From: a virus
Strand: one strand, 5' to 3'
IMG/VR virus record: IMGVR_UViG_3300032278_000034
Span: 1 to 39,290 of that record
Length of the DNA stretch: 39,290 bases
Position numbers and translations under genes: made by a program. The notes under the pieces were generated by a model that saw only the letters and a program-made list of their open reading frames with translations, had not been told where the DNA came from and did no database searches. This document shows, piece after piece, positions 13,683 to 23,400 of the stretch (within the stretch, counting starts at the first letter, position 1; the number at the start of each line of letters is the position of its first letter).

Positions 13683-14380
13683 GTACCATCACAGGTGCGG
13701 CCTTAACTTCCGACTACACTCCTGCAGACAGGGGTCTCAAACTTGGCGAGATGCTTTCTGTGACCCGCGAGTACCTTGACGACCCCAACGGTCGCAGGCA
13801 CAAACGCAACGTCCTGGTGAGGCATATAAACGCCGCTCAGGCCGACTGCAAGCGGGTGATAGAGCAGGCTGACGACAGCTTCTTCTCTGTGATGGTTGAC
13901 CTGACCGTGGTGAGTGGTGACAACGACTACGAATTTGATCTTCCTGCAGATTTCTCGAAACTTTTGCACATAGAAAAGGTCGTCACATCCGGGACTCCTA
14001 CGCCGGCTGTGCCGATCAACTTTGCTCGCCGACACCCGATAGGCGACGAGCGGTTCCTGCCGGAGGGTCTATCGACTCCCCCGACCTACTATCTCCGAGA
14101 CGACAAGATAGGGATCGTGAAGCCGAGCGACAGCTACACGCTCCGTCTGTATTACTCGAGGGCGCTACCCAGGCTGGACGCTGACGCGGACACTTCGGAC
14201 ATCCCGAGCGACTATCACGACCTGGTCTGCCTGCAGGGGGCGAAGCGTGGCTTCGGTTCTGAGCAGAGGCAGATGCCCCCCGACCTTGAGGGGTTGCGCC
14301 AGGAGCTTACGGCCCAGCTAAGGACTTATGTTGAGGATCGGCAGAGGCAGTATCCGACCTTCGTAGATCTTCTTGAATAG
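13679..14380 (+). CDS. Head-tail adaptor (tail tubular A/gp4-like)
   Basis: This 233-residue protein starts at a TTG (13679) that overlaps the upstream TGA; AGGAAAGG about 10 bases before supports this start. It has an N-terminal helical region (about 20-65) and then beta-rich segments (DNDYEFDLPADFSKLLHIEK, TLRLYYSRALPRL). A conserved C-terminal DIPSDYHDLVCLQGAKRG helix is typical of podoviral adaptors that bind under the portal ring. It is expected to link the portal to the hub encoded next. The exact family cannot be fixed from sequence alone. Confidence 0.72.
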   Translation: MSTITGAALTSDYTPADRGLKLGEMLSVTREYLDDPNGRRHKRNVLVRHINAAQADCKRVIEQADDSFFSVMVDLTVVSGDNDYEFDLPADFSKLLHIEKVVTSGTPTPAVPINFARRHPIGDERFLPEGLSTPPTYYLRDDKIGIVKPSDSYTLRLYYSRALPRLDADADTSDIPSDYHDLVCLQGAKRGFGSEQRQMPPDLEGLRQELTAQLRTYVEDRQRQYPTFVDLLE

Positions 14381-14386
14381 ACAGAT

Positions 14387-16162
14387 ATGCCGACACTGAG
14401 AGCGGGAGCAAGATTCATAGGACAGAACTCGCAGGGAGATGCGAGCGAGCTTCAGCCTGGCGAGGCTGCGGACTGCCTGAACGTGAACCTTGACAAGGGA
14501 ACGATCAAGAAGCGCGACGGGTATTCTCAGGAACTCAACCTGTCAGCCGGCGGGGATATCCAGGGTATCTTCGATTGGGAGCAATCGGACGGAACCCTCA
14601 TGCAACTCATCAAGGCTGGTCAGAAGCTCTACAAGATCACCTACGATGCAGGGACCGGGGTGAAGACTGCCGCAGAGTTGGGAACGAATGCTCTCGTGGC
14701 TGACGGCCTTGCTTCTTTCATAGCCCGCAGGGATCGGGCCTATGTCTGCGATGGCACGAACCTGAAGGTAACGGAAGGGACCAACGTCTACACGGCGCAC
14801 ATCACCCGACCGGGAGCGACCACCACGGCGGTAGCTACGAGTGCGGCTGGCAGCAAGCTGGACGGGGAGTACGAGTACAAGATCACCTTCTACGCTCCGG
14901 CGTGGGGGCAGGAGAGTCTCGCTTCAGAGGCGACCTCGAAAGTAGGGGCGAAGGATACTGGTATCCAACTGACCAATATCCCCGTCAGCTCGGGCGATGC
15001 TCGGGTTACCCAGCGCAGGGTCTACAGGCGCAACATAGCCCAGGGCGAGGTGACCTACCACTATGTGGACACCATCGAAGACAACACCTCGGTAGCTTAC
15101 AACGACAATGTCGGGAACTTCGATACCTCGACTACGGAGATAGCCCCGGTCAGCGCGGACTTCACCGACACGAACTTCGCCTTTATGGTCAACCACCAGG
15201 ATGTGACCTTCCTCGTGAAGAACAACTCCGACAGTCTCTACTTCTCCCGTCCCAACGAGCCGTGGAGCATAGTGAACTTCATACGGGTAGGCGGCGAGGG
15301 TTCAGCGGAGAAGATAACAGGGCTGGCGAGCTACGGCGGGATGCTGATCGTCTTCAAGGAGAAGTCGGTCTGGACCGTTGACGGGCTGACGGAAGCCACC
15401 TTCTTCACCCGCCCGGTGGTCAAGGGGATAGGCTGCGTAGGACATCATTCGATAGTCCAGGTGGACGGGCTTCTTTACTTCTGGGGCAAGGACGGGATCT
15501 ACGGTTTCGACGGTAGCTTGCCCCGGAAGATCTCAGACCCCGTGCAGGATGTGGTCATGGGCAGGAACTACTTGCGGGATCACTTTATCGTCGGGGCCGA
15601 GGACGAGACGAACCAGTCGATCATCTGGAGCTACCCGGCGACAGGCTCCACGGAAAACAACAAGCAGCTCGTGTTCTTCTACGGCAACTCGAAGATGGTT
15701 CAGCGCCCCTCCTGGTCGCCGTGGGACATGGGCAATATCAACTACCTCGCGACGGTAACGACCACCAACCTGACGAAGCTCAGAAGGATATGGGTAGGGA
15801 CCGATGGCGGTATTGTCGGTGAGGTTGCCGCAGGTCAGCTTGCGGACATCTCCGCGAGTCCTGTCTTCAGGTGGAGGACGGGCAAGTGGGACGGGAAGCT
15901 CCCCGAGTTCGACAAGGCGTGGTCGGCGGTGTCCTTCGAGCTGGTGCCTGATACCGACACGCATATCGAGGTTCGCTACTATCGCAACTCCGATACGGGG
16001 CATGAGTTTCTCGACTCGATATCCCCAACGGATGCCACGCACCACCTGCGGCTGAGTGAGAGGGCGAGAGACCTGACGCTGGAGTTGTACCAGGCTGAGA
16101 GCCAGTCGGTGGAGGTGACCTCGTTCACCCTGACTGGGGCTGGGGCAGGGAGGCCGAGCTAA
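14387..16162 (+). CDS. Beta-propeller tail hub/stopper protein
   Basis: This 591-residue protein begins 'GQNSQGDASELQPGEAADC', the usual start of podoviral hub proteins that carry many short repeats. It continues with propeller-like blades (for example LIKAGQKLYKI, RDRAYVCDGTNLKV, YGGMLIVFKEKSVWTVDG, GLLYFWGKDGIYGFDG). A fibronectin-like part at about 140-240 (EYEYKITFYAPAWGQ) interrupts the blades. The order after the adaptor is like P22 gp4 then gp10, or T7 gp11 then gp12. It probably plugs the portal channel and forms the tail hub. The stop overlaps the next ATG (TAATG). Confidence 0.75.
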   Translation: MPTLRAGARFIGQNSQGDASELQPGEAADCLNVNLDKGTIKKRDGYSQELNLSAGGDIQGIFDWEQSDGTLMQLIKAGQKLYKITYDAGTGVKTAAELGTNALVADGLASFIARRDRAYVCDGTNLKVTEGTNVYTAHITRPGATTTAVATSAAGSKLDGEYEYKITFYAPAWGQESLASEATSKVGAKDTGIQLTNIPVSSGDARVTQRRVYRRNIAQGEVTYHYVDTIEDNTSVAYNDNVGNFDTSTTEIAPVSADFTDTNFAFMVNHQDVTFLVKNNSDSLYFSRPNEPWSIVNFIRVGGEGSAEKITGLASYGGMLIVFKEKSVWTVDGLTEATFFTRPVVKGIGCVGHHSIVQVDGLLYFWGKDGIYGFDGSLPRKISDPVQDVVMGRNYLRDHFIVGAEDETNQSIIWSYPATGSTENNKQLVFFYGNSKMVQRPSWSPWDMGNINYLATVTTTNLTKLRRIWVGTDGGIVGEVAAGQLADISASPVFRWRTGKWDGKLPEFDKAWSAVSFELVPDTDTHIEVRYYRNSDTGHEFLDSISPTDATHHLRLSERARDLTLELYQAESQSVEVTSFTLTGAGAGRPS

Positions 16163-16779
16163 TGCCAGCGACCTACGGAAGATCATCAGTCCTGAGAATG
16201 GACCCTGCGATAAACCACGAGATCGACAAGCTCTACCAGATGATCCAGGCCCAGATCGGACCCGACCAACTGGATATGCCGGCGGTACGGCGGGAGATAG
16301 GCAAGCAGGTTACGAAGAGCGAGTCCCGTATACTTCGGGATGTCATCGATGGGGATACGAGCTTCACCAAGATCTCAGTTGGAGATCCCCTTATCGAGCC
16401 GGGCAATACGCTCAACCCGATCTATGCGATTCGGCAGACAACGGTGTCGATGGTTCTCTCGAGCCTGGCTGCGGGAGCGCAGGCCACGGCGACCAGTGCT
16501 GACCTGACAGACTTCGTGAACGCTCCAGCGGAAGACATCGTCTATATATCGGCTGCACCGACCGCCACGGTGACGAACGAGGAGTATGTTTCCTTCCGTC
16601 CTCATGTAGACAAGAACGGCACGGTATCGGTGGTTGCGACGAACAATCACGGGTCAGTTGCATATTCTGGAACTTTTAATGTCGTAGTTATGGGTGTCAT
16701 CTTTGAGAATAGGACACAGTTAGTGACGGCCCAGACAGCGGGGACTACCGCTACGGCGCTCGGTCCTTCAGCTTCATAG
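16162..16779 (+). CDS. Putative minor tail/virion protein
   Basis: This 205-residue protein has a helical N-terminus (about 12-60: NHEIDKLYQMIQAQIG) and a beta-rich, Ala/Thr-rich C-terminal domain from about 85. Residues 130-175 (AAPTATVTNEEYVSFRPHVD...) look like an Ig- or adhesin-like strand set. The layout of a helical attachment end followed by a beta domain fits a small tail appendage or hub-binding protein. No family is recognised. Confidence 0.55.
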   Translation: MPATYGRSSVLRMDPAINHEIDKLYQMIQAQIGPDQLDMPAVRREIGKQVTKSESRILRDVIDGDTSFTKISVGDPLIEPGNTLNPIYAIRQTTVSMVLSSLAAGAQATATSADLTDFVNAPAEDIVYISAAPTATVTNEEYVSFRPHVDKNGTVSVVATNNHGSVAYSGTFNVVVMGVIFENRTQLVTAQTAGTTATALGPSAS

Positions 16780-16788
16780 GAATAAAAT

Positions 16789-17706
16789 ATGCCGCATATA
16801 CCAGGTTCCCCCAAGCAAGGACACGAAGAAGATCGGCAAGGGCCATTCCCTCTTGTCGATGTCGGTGAAGGTATAGACCTCGGCGCACCTCCTGCCCCGC
16901 CTGCGGGAGGCAGAGCGGAGAGATTCCCCGCCTTGCAGCAGGAACTTGGTATCGGGGATCTGCGGGTAGGCGAAGTCCCGCTGGCAGAAGCGGAGTTGAA
17001 TCTCAGGCGTAGGCAGGATGCGGAGAGGAGGCGAGGACAGGGACTCGACGCACTTCAAGGGGCTCTCAACGAGATTGGCACAACAGAGGGTGAGTTTGCT
17101 GCTCGAGAGGTCGCACTCCAGAGGCTCAGGGGCGGTGGGCTTGGAGCTGGTGCTTTGCGGGGTCAGCTTGCAGCGTCTCAGGAATCCGCTCTTCGTGCGA
17201 TGTCGGACCAGTTCGCCCAGCGTGGAGTTGGTGGTGGAGTACCGGCTCTCGGACTGGCGCAGGCTCAGCGGACGGGAGCTATCCAGGCTGCTGGAACAGA
17301 GGCCGCGTTCAGGGAGAACCTGCAGCGGTCAGCCCTTCAGGACATCGAAGGCATGAACCAGGCGATTGGGCAACGCAGGCTTGCCGCGCAGGATCTTCTC
17401 CAGCGTTACCTCGGCGAATGGGAACTGCCGCCGATGGACTTCTCTGGGATGGCTATTGTTCCTGAAGACAGGACACAACTTGTTGGGGGTAGCTTGCCCG
17501 GCCAACCTGGAGCTGGCGATGGTGAAGCGGTTGATTTTGGAGAACCTAATACTTGGGAACAAGGAGGCAATCTCAACATGGGAAGGGTTCCTCCAGACGG
17601 CCACGAGTTTGCAGGTTGTGTTTATTACCCCGGCAACATCAATGATCCACCAAGGTATGTATGTCCGGAGGGTAATTTCCGAGCAGATGAGCGTAGGGGG
17701 GGATAG
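16789..17706 (+). CDS. Helical virion protein, possible ejection-associated
   Basis: In this 305-residue protein, residues 40-215 are an Ala/Gln/Arg-rich helical region (LQQELGIGDL, EAELNLRRRQDAERRR, QGLDALQGALNEIG and on) with coiled-coil character and Gly-rich breaks (RGGGLGAGALRGQL). The C-terminal ~80 residues are Gly/Pro-rich and include a possible small domain with two cysteines (FAGCVYY and YVCPEG). It begins the row of genes that resemble the internal, ejected proteins of podoviruses. Function is inferred from position and helix content. Confidence 0.55.
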   Translation: MPHIPGSPKQGHEEDRQGPFPLVDVGEGIDLGAPPAPPAGGRAERFPALQQELGIGDLRVGEVPLAEAELNLRRRQDAERRRGQGLDALQGALNEIGTTEGEFAAREVALQRLRGGGLGAGALRGQLAASQESALRAMSDQFAQRGVGGGVPALGLAQAQRTGAIQAAGTEAAFRENLQRSALQDIEGMNQAIGQRRLAAQDLLQRYLGEWELPPMDFSGMAIVPEDRTQLVGGSLPGQPGAGDGEAVDFGEPNTWEQGGNLNMGRVPPDGHEFAGCVYYPGNINDPPRYVCPEGNFRADERRGG

Positions 17707-17708
17707 AG

Positions 17709-18530
17709 ATGCCAAGCCAAAGAGGACAACGAAACCTGCAGCCGGCAATGCCCGTGAAAATGAGGGGTCCATACGGGACTCTCATCGGGTCGCCCATAGC
17801 GAATGTTCTCGCAGCGAAGAAGTCGCAGGAAGAAGCGGAAGCAGCCGACGACTTCGGCGGTCTTGGGGCTCTTCTCGGCACTATACTTGGAGGCCCAACA
17901 GGAGCTGCCTTCGGTGGTGCAATAGGCGGGATGGCAAGCTCACCTGGTCGTAGTGGGCAGCTTCCCATCCAGATACCAGGCGCGACAGGCATGGGGGCGG
18001 CACTCCTCGGTCAGGACGAACCCCCCGAAGCACCTGGTTGGCAGCAGGCGGCAGGGATAGCGAGTCAGGCGATAGGTCCGTTGCTCAACTCCCTGGGTCC
18101 GCAGGCAGCACCTCCCGTGGATCCGATGAGCCTTCCGTCAGGAGCGGGTGGCCCACCGTCTATGAGCCAATGGGGTGGCTACCAGCAACCGTCTGCTCTG
18201 CCGGCAAGCGTACCGCAGCCCCTGCCCCAGACGAGGGTTTCACCTTCGTTGTTCCCTGGCGGTTCAAACTTCGTTCCCGCAGGTGGAGGGTACGCACCGC
18301 AGGCACCTGCCCCACCGCGGCAGCCGTCTATGAGCGAATTGCCGGGAGCAACCTACCAGCAACCGTCTGCTCTGCCGATGGCCGCACGGACCCCGTTCCC
18401 GCAAGCCCCGAGTGGGCTCATACCGGGTGCGCTGGCGAACTTCAGCGTGTCCGACTTCCTGAACCCAGGTGTCCAGACACCGGACATAGTCCAACTGATC
18501 CAACAACAGATACTCGCAGGGATGGCATAG
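17709..18530 (+). CDS. Glycine-zipper, proline-rich ejection-type protein
   Basis: This 273-residue protein has a glycine-zipper membrane segment (about 49-76: GLGALLGTILGG then AAFGGAIGGMA), which can insert in a bilayer. The rest is Pro/Gln/Ala-rich and disordered, with two copies of a segment containing PSM-S then YQQPSALP (about 150-165 and 205-223). The C-terminus is helical (DIVQLIQQQILAGMA). Small zipper proteins upstream of two long helical proteins match the order of podoviral ejection proteins (as with T7 gp14, gp15, gp16), so it may form the membrane part of the DNA-translocation channel. That role is inference. Confidence 0.6.
   Translation: MPSQRGQRNLQPAMPVKMRGPYGTLIGSPIANVLAAKKSQEEAEAADDFGGLGALLGTILGGPTGAAFGGAIGGMASSPGRSGQLPIQIPGATGMGAALLGQDEPPEAPGWQQAAGIASQAIGPLLNSLGPQAAPPVDPMSLPSGAGGPPSMSQWGGYQQPSALPASVPQPLPQTRVSPSLFPGGSNFVPAGGGYAPQAPAPPRQPSMSELPGATYQQPSALPMAARTPFPQAPSGLIPGALANFSVSDFLNPGVQTPDIVQLIQQQILAGMA
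18155..18377. repeat. Direct repeat within the zipper protein gene
   Basis: A 25-base identical sequence beginning CTACCAGCAACCG occurs at 18179-18203 and 18353-18377. Each copy is preceded by CCGTCTATGAGC (near 18157 and 18324). It encodes the two YQQPSALP copies and shows an internal duplication of about 170 bases. Confidence 0.8.
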
Positions 18531-20495
18531 ATGCCCAGAGGTGAAAGGCAGACTACAGGTACAGCTCAGGCGCTCCTCGGTGCGAAGCAGATCGCAGCAC
18601 AGGAGAGGGCGAGCAAGAGGGCCACGGTAGCGGACTATGTTAAGACGGGCGTAGGCGCGTTGAAGTCGGTGGGTGATTACCTGCAGCAGAAGCAGTCGCT
18701 TGAGCAGAACCAGGACAAGATCAACTTGGAGAAGAGCCTGTTCTCCGCTCAGTACGGTGGCCCAGCGGAGCAGGAGGCGACAAGAGAGCGGAAGAGGCAG
18801 TTAGAGTTAGCGAACATCGGCTTGGCAGGAGCGCAGACTAAAGTCGCCCAAGGAACCGTCGAGGCTGACATTGCTGCGAAAAAGGCATTGGCCGCAAAGG
18901 CGGGATCGGAAGCCAAGATTAGCGAAGTCACAGCCCGATTCGCTGAACAGTTCGCCGGGGGCAAGTTGGAACTCGCCAAAGTTGAAAAGGACAAAATCCT
19001 TCAGGACATCGAATCGTCCAAGGCTGGGATTACAGATGCAGCGGAGGGAAGAAGGCTCGACGGTCTGAGACTGGAAGTTGAGAAGACCTACAGGGAAGCC
19101 CTGATGGCCGACATGAAGGAGAAGGGTCTTCTCTCTAAGAGGCAGATGAAGATCTTCGAGAAGAGGTACAAGGATGAGACTGATCCCGCCAGGCGCGTAG
19201 CGATGATGACGGAGTTCGAGAAACGAGCGGCTGAGTCGGGAGCCAGGAAGGCCGAACTTGATGTGGAGTTCGCCGAAGGGACTCTGGAGAACCGGATTGC
19301 CGACATAGCCCTGGACCTGAAGGGGAAGAGAAAGGATGTGAAGCGAAAGGGTTTCGAGAACGACACCGCCAAGATCGTAGCGCACTACGCTCGACTTCGG
19401 GAAACTTCTAGTATCGACAATGTGATAGCCCACACAGATCTTCTCGACCAGCAAATGAAGACTCTTATATCGAAGGCGAAAGATGATAAGGAGCGGTTGG
19501 CACTTGAGGGTCGAAGGGTCAAGATCGCAGAGGTTCACGGCAGGGCTGTTCTCGACAAGATGGAGAAGGATGGAACCCTTGCGGAAAAAGACTTTAACCT
19601 CCTCAAGGAAAAGTGGGAGACGACAAAAGATCCCGTCAAGCGTGAGGCGATGCTGTCACCCTTTGACAAGAAGATGCGGGAAGCCCAACTGAAAACGGAG
19701 GAGGCGAGGGAGGAGGGGATAAAGGTGACTACAGCATTGGCAGGGGTTCAGGTAGAAGCCGCCAAGACCGCACTCGAAAAGCAGAAGAAGTGGGCCATCG
19801 CCGGCTTCAGTGAAGAACAGGAAGCGGATGCGAAGGTGCAGATCACCACACTCGAACACACGAAAAACGAGTACCCAAGCCTCGCAAAGATTGCTGGTGC
19901 AGCACAGAAAGAATTGAGGGGCGGTGAATTACAGGGTGAGAATATCCGCTTGATGAGAGATATGACGGCCCTGTTCCGTGACGACAGCTCAATGACTGGA
20001 GAGAAACTGGCTACGCCCGAACAGCTCTCGAAATCGAACCTCAACGGACTCGCCGAGGAGGGTGGCGGGATCGTCGGTGAGGGGCTCCTCGACACATTGA
20101 AGGGAACCACCCTTGTAGCCAAGCTGGGTACTGTGTGGCACAACTTAGCCGAAAAGAATCGTCCATCCTTTGTCAAGTGGCTCAAAGAAGAATGGCCTGA
20201 AGGTCCGAAGAAGATGCGGTCGTTGGCGGCTTTAAGAAAGTCAGCAACGGAACGATTCTTTCATCGTCAGAGTATTTTTAAAGCGGGTAAACGCGCCTTG
20301 GGCCTCGGTGGGCTGACAACGCAGATGGAATACCATGCGGAAAGAAAATTCCTTCTCGGCCTGGCTGATCACATGGACGACCCCGGCTGGATAGAGAGAG
20401 GCGAACCGACCCTGGAGTTCACCCCAGATGTGATGAGGTCGTTGGATATGTCACCGCCATCCGAACGGGTGAGAAACTTGCCACCGGAGAGGTAG
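18531..20495 (+). CDS. Long coiled-coil ejection-type virion protein
   Basis: This 654-residue protein is almost wholly helical and highly charged between about residues 10 and 480, with no enzyme motif. It carries two diverged copies of one module: residues about 188-262 (EALMADMKEKGLLSKRQMK...) and about 337-411 (AVLDKMEKDGTLAEKDFNLLK...), each with a 'DPxxRxAMxxxFxK' centre. The C-terminal ~150 residues are less charged. Length, helical build and place between the zipper protein and the giant fit the second internal protein of podoviral ejectosomes. No family is named with certainty. Confidence 0.65.
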   Translation: MPRGERQTTGTAQALLGAKQIAAQERASKRATVADYVKTGVGALKSVGDYLQQKQSLEQNQDKINLEKSLFSAQYGGPAEQEATRERKRQLELANIGLAGAQTKVAQGTVEADIAAKKALAAKAGSEAKISEVTARFAEQFAGGKLELAKVEKDKILQDIESSKAGITDAAEGRRLDGLRLEVEKTYREALMADMKEKGLLSKRQMKIFEKRYKDETDPARRVAMMTEFEKRAAESGARKAELDVEFAEGTLENRIADIALDLKGKRKDVKRKGFENDTAKIVAHYARLRETSSIDNVIAHTDLLDQQMKTLISKAKDDKERLALEGRRVKIAEVHGRAVLDKMEKDGTLAEKDFNLLKEKWETTKDPVKREAMLSPFDKKMREAQLKTEEAREEGIKVTTALAGVQVEAAKTALEKQKKWAIAGFSEEQEADAKVQITTLEHTKNEYPSLAKIAGAAQKELRGGELQGENIRLMRDMTALFRDDSSMTGEKLATPEQLSKSNLNGLAEEGGGIVGEGLLDTLKGTTLVAKLGTVWHNLAEKNRPSFVKWLKEEWPEGPKKMRSLAALRKSATERFFHRQSIFKAGKRALGLGGLTTQMEYHAERKFLLGLADHMDDPGWIERGEPTLEFTPDVMRSLDMSPPSERVRNLPPER

Positions 20496-20499
20496 CTCT

Positions 20500-23400
20500 A
20501 TGCCATTCGGGATGCCAACAGGCGGTGCGCTTTCAGGCATAAGGGGTCTGCAGCGTGGTGGGATAGGCGCAGAAGAGGAGCCCGGCTTTCTCCTCAGTCT
20601 CGCCCTGGCTCTCGACGCGCCCCGCAACTGGGCGTGGGGTGGCACAAGCAAGAAGCGAGCTACGGGCTGGGATCTCCTGCGGAAGATGGGCATCCGTGAC
20701 AAGCCGGGCAAGTTCGACCCTGTGGATGTCCTCGCCTTCGGGCTTGAGGTTGCGGGCGATCCGCTGACCTATCTTGGTGGGTTGGGTGGGCTGACGAAGG
20801 CCGGCAAGCTCGCGTCTAGTCTCGGCAAATCGGTAGGATCCAGGGCGGCTTCCACGGCGGCTATAAAGACTGCTCTGGAGGGTGCTGAGAAGTTCAACAT
20901 CAGGCAACTTCTGAAGGCTACGAAAGAGGTGGAGAAGGGTGGTGATCTTAAGAAGATAATGGGGGGGCTTGTAGACGCAGAGGGGAAGGCGGTCAAGCTC
21001 ACGGCAGGCGAGGCCACACGCTTCGAGAGGGGCGTGACGGCGGTCAAGCGAGCCCATGAGGCCCAGGCCAGGACAAAGACTCTAAAGACGCAACTGAACG
21101 AACTGGGAGCGTCTGAGATACTCGCTAAGAGCTGGAAGGCAGCGGCTCAGATGGATCTTCCGCAACGGAAGCTGTTGTCGCTGACGATCCCGTTCACCGA
21201 CATAGAAAAGGTGCTGATTAAGGGTGCGCCTGTCGTCGGTGCGATCCAGGCTACGGGGCAGGTTCTGGGCAAGTTCCCCCCCATCGCGGCAACGGGTCGT
21301 CTTATCTCGAACGCCTTCCAGCGTAGCGATGTTCTGCAGCCGTATATGCACGAGTACAAGCTCCAGGCGAGACAGATCCTGCGGGAGGGGGTCGAGAAGG
21401 AGACGGCCCTGGGTAAGGAGGCCGACGAGCTTTTCGGGTTAGAGCAGGCTCACCAGATCCAGGCGACAGAGAGGTACGCCCAGAAGGAGTACGGCAAGTC
21501 CGCTTCGGAGCTGACGGCAGAAGAGATACAGAAGAGATTCGATGACACGCTTCAGCGGTCCTATGTCACCGAAGCGGACTATACGAAGGAACAGTTCTTT
21601 GACGACATCCTGACGGGCAGGGAAGCCTATGGGATGGACCCCGTTATCCTCAAGAGGAAGAAAGAGCTTGAAGCGAATATAGTCGTTGAGGTTGAGAAGA
21701 TACGGGGCGCGTCGAGGAAGAAGTGGGCCGACGAACTCTACCGGCGGCTGGTGGGTCAACGGACGCGCAACAAGGAGAGGTCAGCAATACTCAAGGAGAG
21801 GGGGAGGTCGCTGTCTACACTGAAGACCCCTGCGATTGTCCAAATAGAGAAGCGTCTCTCGCAACTCCAGGGCAGATTCAGTGAGCGGCTCGATAACCTT
21901 GCGGTATCTGCCAAGAAGGACATTGAGACAGAGGTCGATAAACTTCTGGGGCTTCGGAAGGAACTTGACGATGCGGAGTTCGGGCTTGCAAAACAGAAGG
22001 TGGATCGAGACACCTTCCAGTCCGCACTTGACGAGGCGGTCCCTGGTTACAGATCCGTACTCAACGAGAAGGGAACTGCGTTCAGTCGGTTTGAGAAGAT
22101 CGCCGACGATGCCAAGTCGCTTGAGGATATCGCTGAGTCAAGAGGTCTGAGCGTCAAGGACTTGAGGGGGGAAGCCCAGGAGAACTTCAGGCAACTGAAG
22201 AAATCCAAGAGCAATGTCGAGAGATTGAAGGGCAATCTGAGTAAGGCCGAGGGCGATATAGAAGCTCAGATCGGGAGAATAGAAAAGAAGATGGGCGAGG
22301 ACGGCGCGTGGTCCGTCCCAACCGATGTGACGGCGACCATCACCTTCGCCGGCTACGACACCTTCGGCTCTGGTTTTACCCCTGGCTTCTTAAGACCCCA
22401 GGTTCTTATCGAGAATGACCCTGCAGTCATCAAGCACCTCAAGAAGAAGTATGGAAAAGACATCAAGGCCCGAGACATTGTGAACGAGCGTAAGGCTCTA
22501 ATCGAGGACATCAAGAAAGCGAAGAAGAACGACCCCAACCACATCTTCCACGCTTCACCTGAATGTCAGGCTTGTTCTCCAGCCGGCTTAAAAGCGCACA
22601 AAACCGGCCTGCGACCGCAGGACTACGAGACGGCAGAGGCAATCATCGACATCATAAAAGGCTCAGAGCCGCCCGTTGTGACGATTGAGAACCACTGGAA
22701 CTATACGACCAGGACGGTGACGAAGGGGAAGCATAAGGGGTATCAGCCGACCACGGAGATCAAGAGGGCTCTGGAGGAGGCTGGCTATGAAGTCGATATT
22801 AAGAAGATCCAGGCAGCGGACTATGGGTCTCCGAGTACACGCGAACGCCTGATCCTTCGGGCGGTAAAGCAAGAGGATCTTATAGTCGGTGGCGTAAAGA
22901 AGTCCTTTGACGAAGTATACCCGCTTCCTCAACCGACCGGCCAGGGTGACTGGTGGTCGGCTATCGCCCCGTTTATGCACGAGGCGAAGGATACTAAATT
23001 CGCTTTGGCTGCAACCAAGGTGGGTAGTAAAAGATTAGAGACTGACATCAAGGATCTGATTGCGGCTGGCAAGCTCTCTGAGCCGACCATGGAGGCTCCC
23101 GTCATCTATATGGGGCGGGATGCCATAGAGAGGTTTCCGAAGGGACACCCAAGAGCTGGAGAGGTAAAGCGGAACAGGGGCGGTATCAGGAATGCCGGGA
23201 CACCTGACAATCCCCAGGCTTCGCCGGCTCTTCTCAGGGGTAAAGCATCCGCAAGGGTCATCTTCCCTGACGGCCAGGGCGGTTATTACGCAAAAAGCCT
23301 CTCCCCCAGGCAGCTATCCGCTCTCATGGGATTTGGCGATGAGATGCCGATGGCTCTGCCCAAAGGCATAAGCTCAAAGGATGCAGCAGACATCTTGGGT

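Noticed and set aside
22540-22580. Idea that the embedded methyltransferase is inactive because PPC is replaced by PEC
   Set aside because: SPEC with the catalytic cysteine is a known variant among C5 enzymes, and the other motifs are in order; substitution alone does not show loss.
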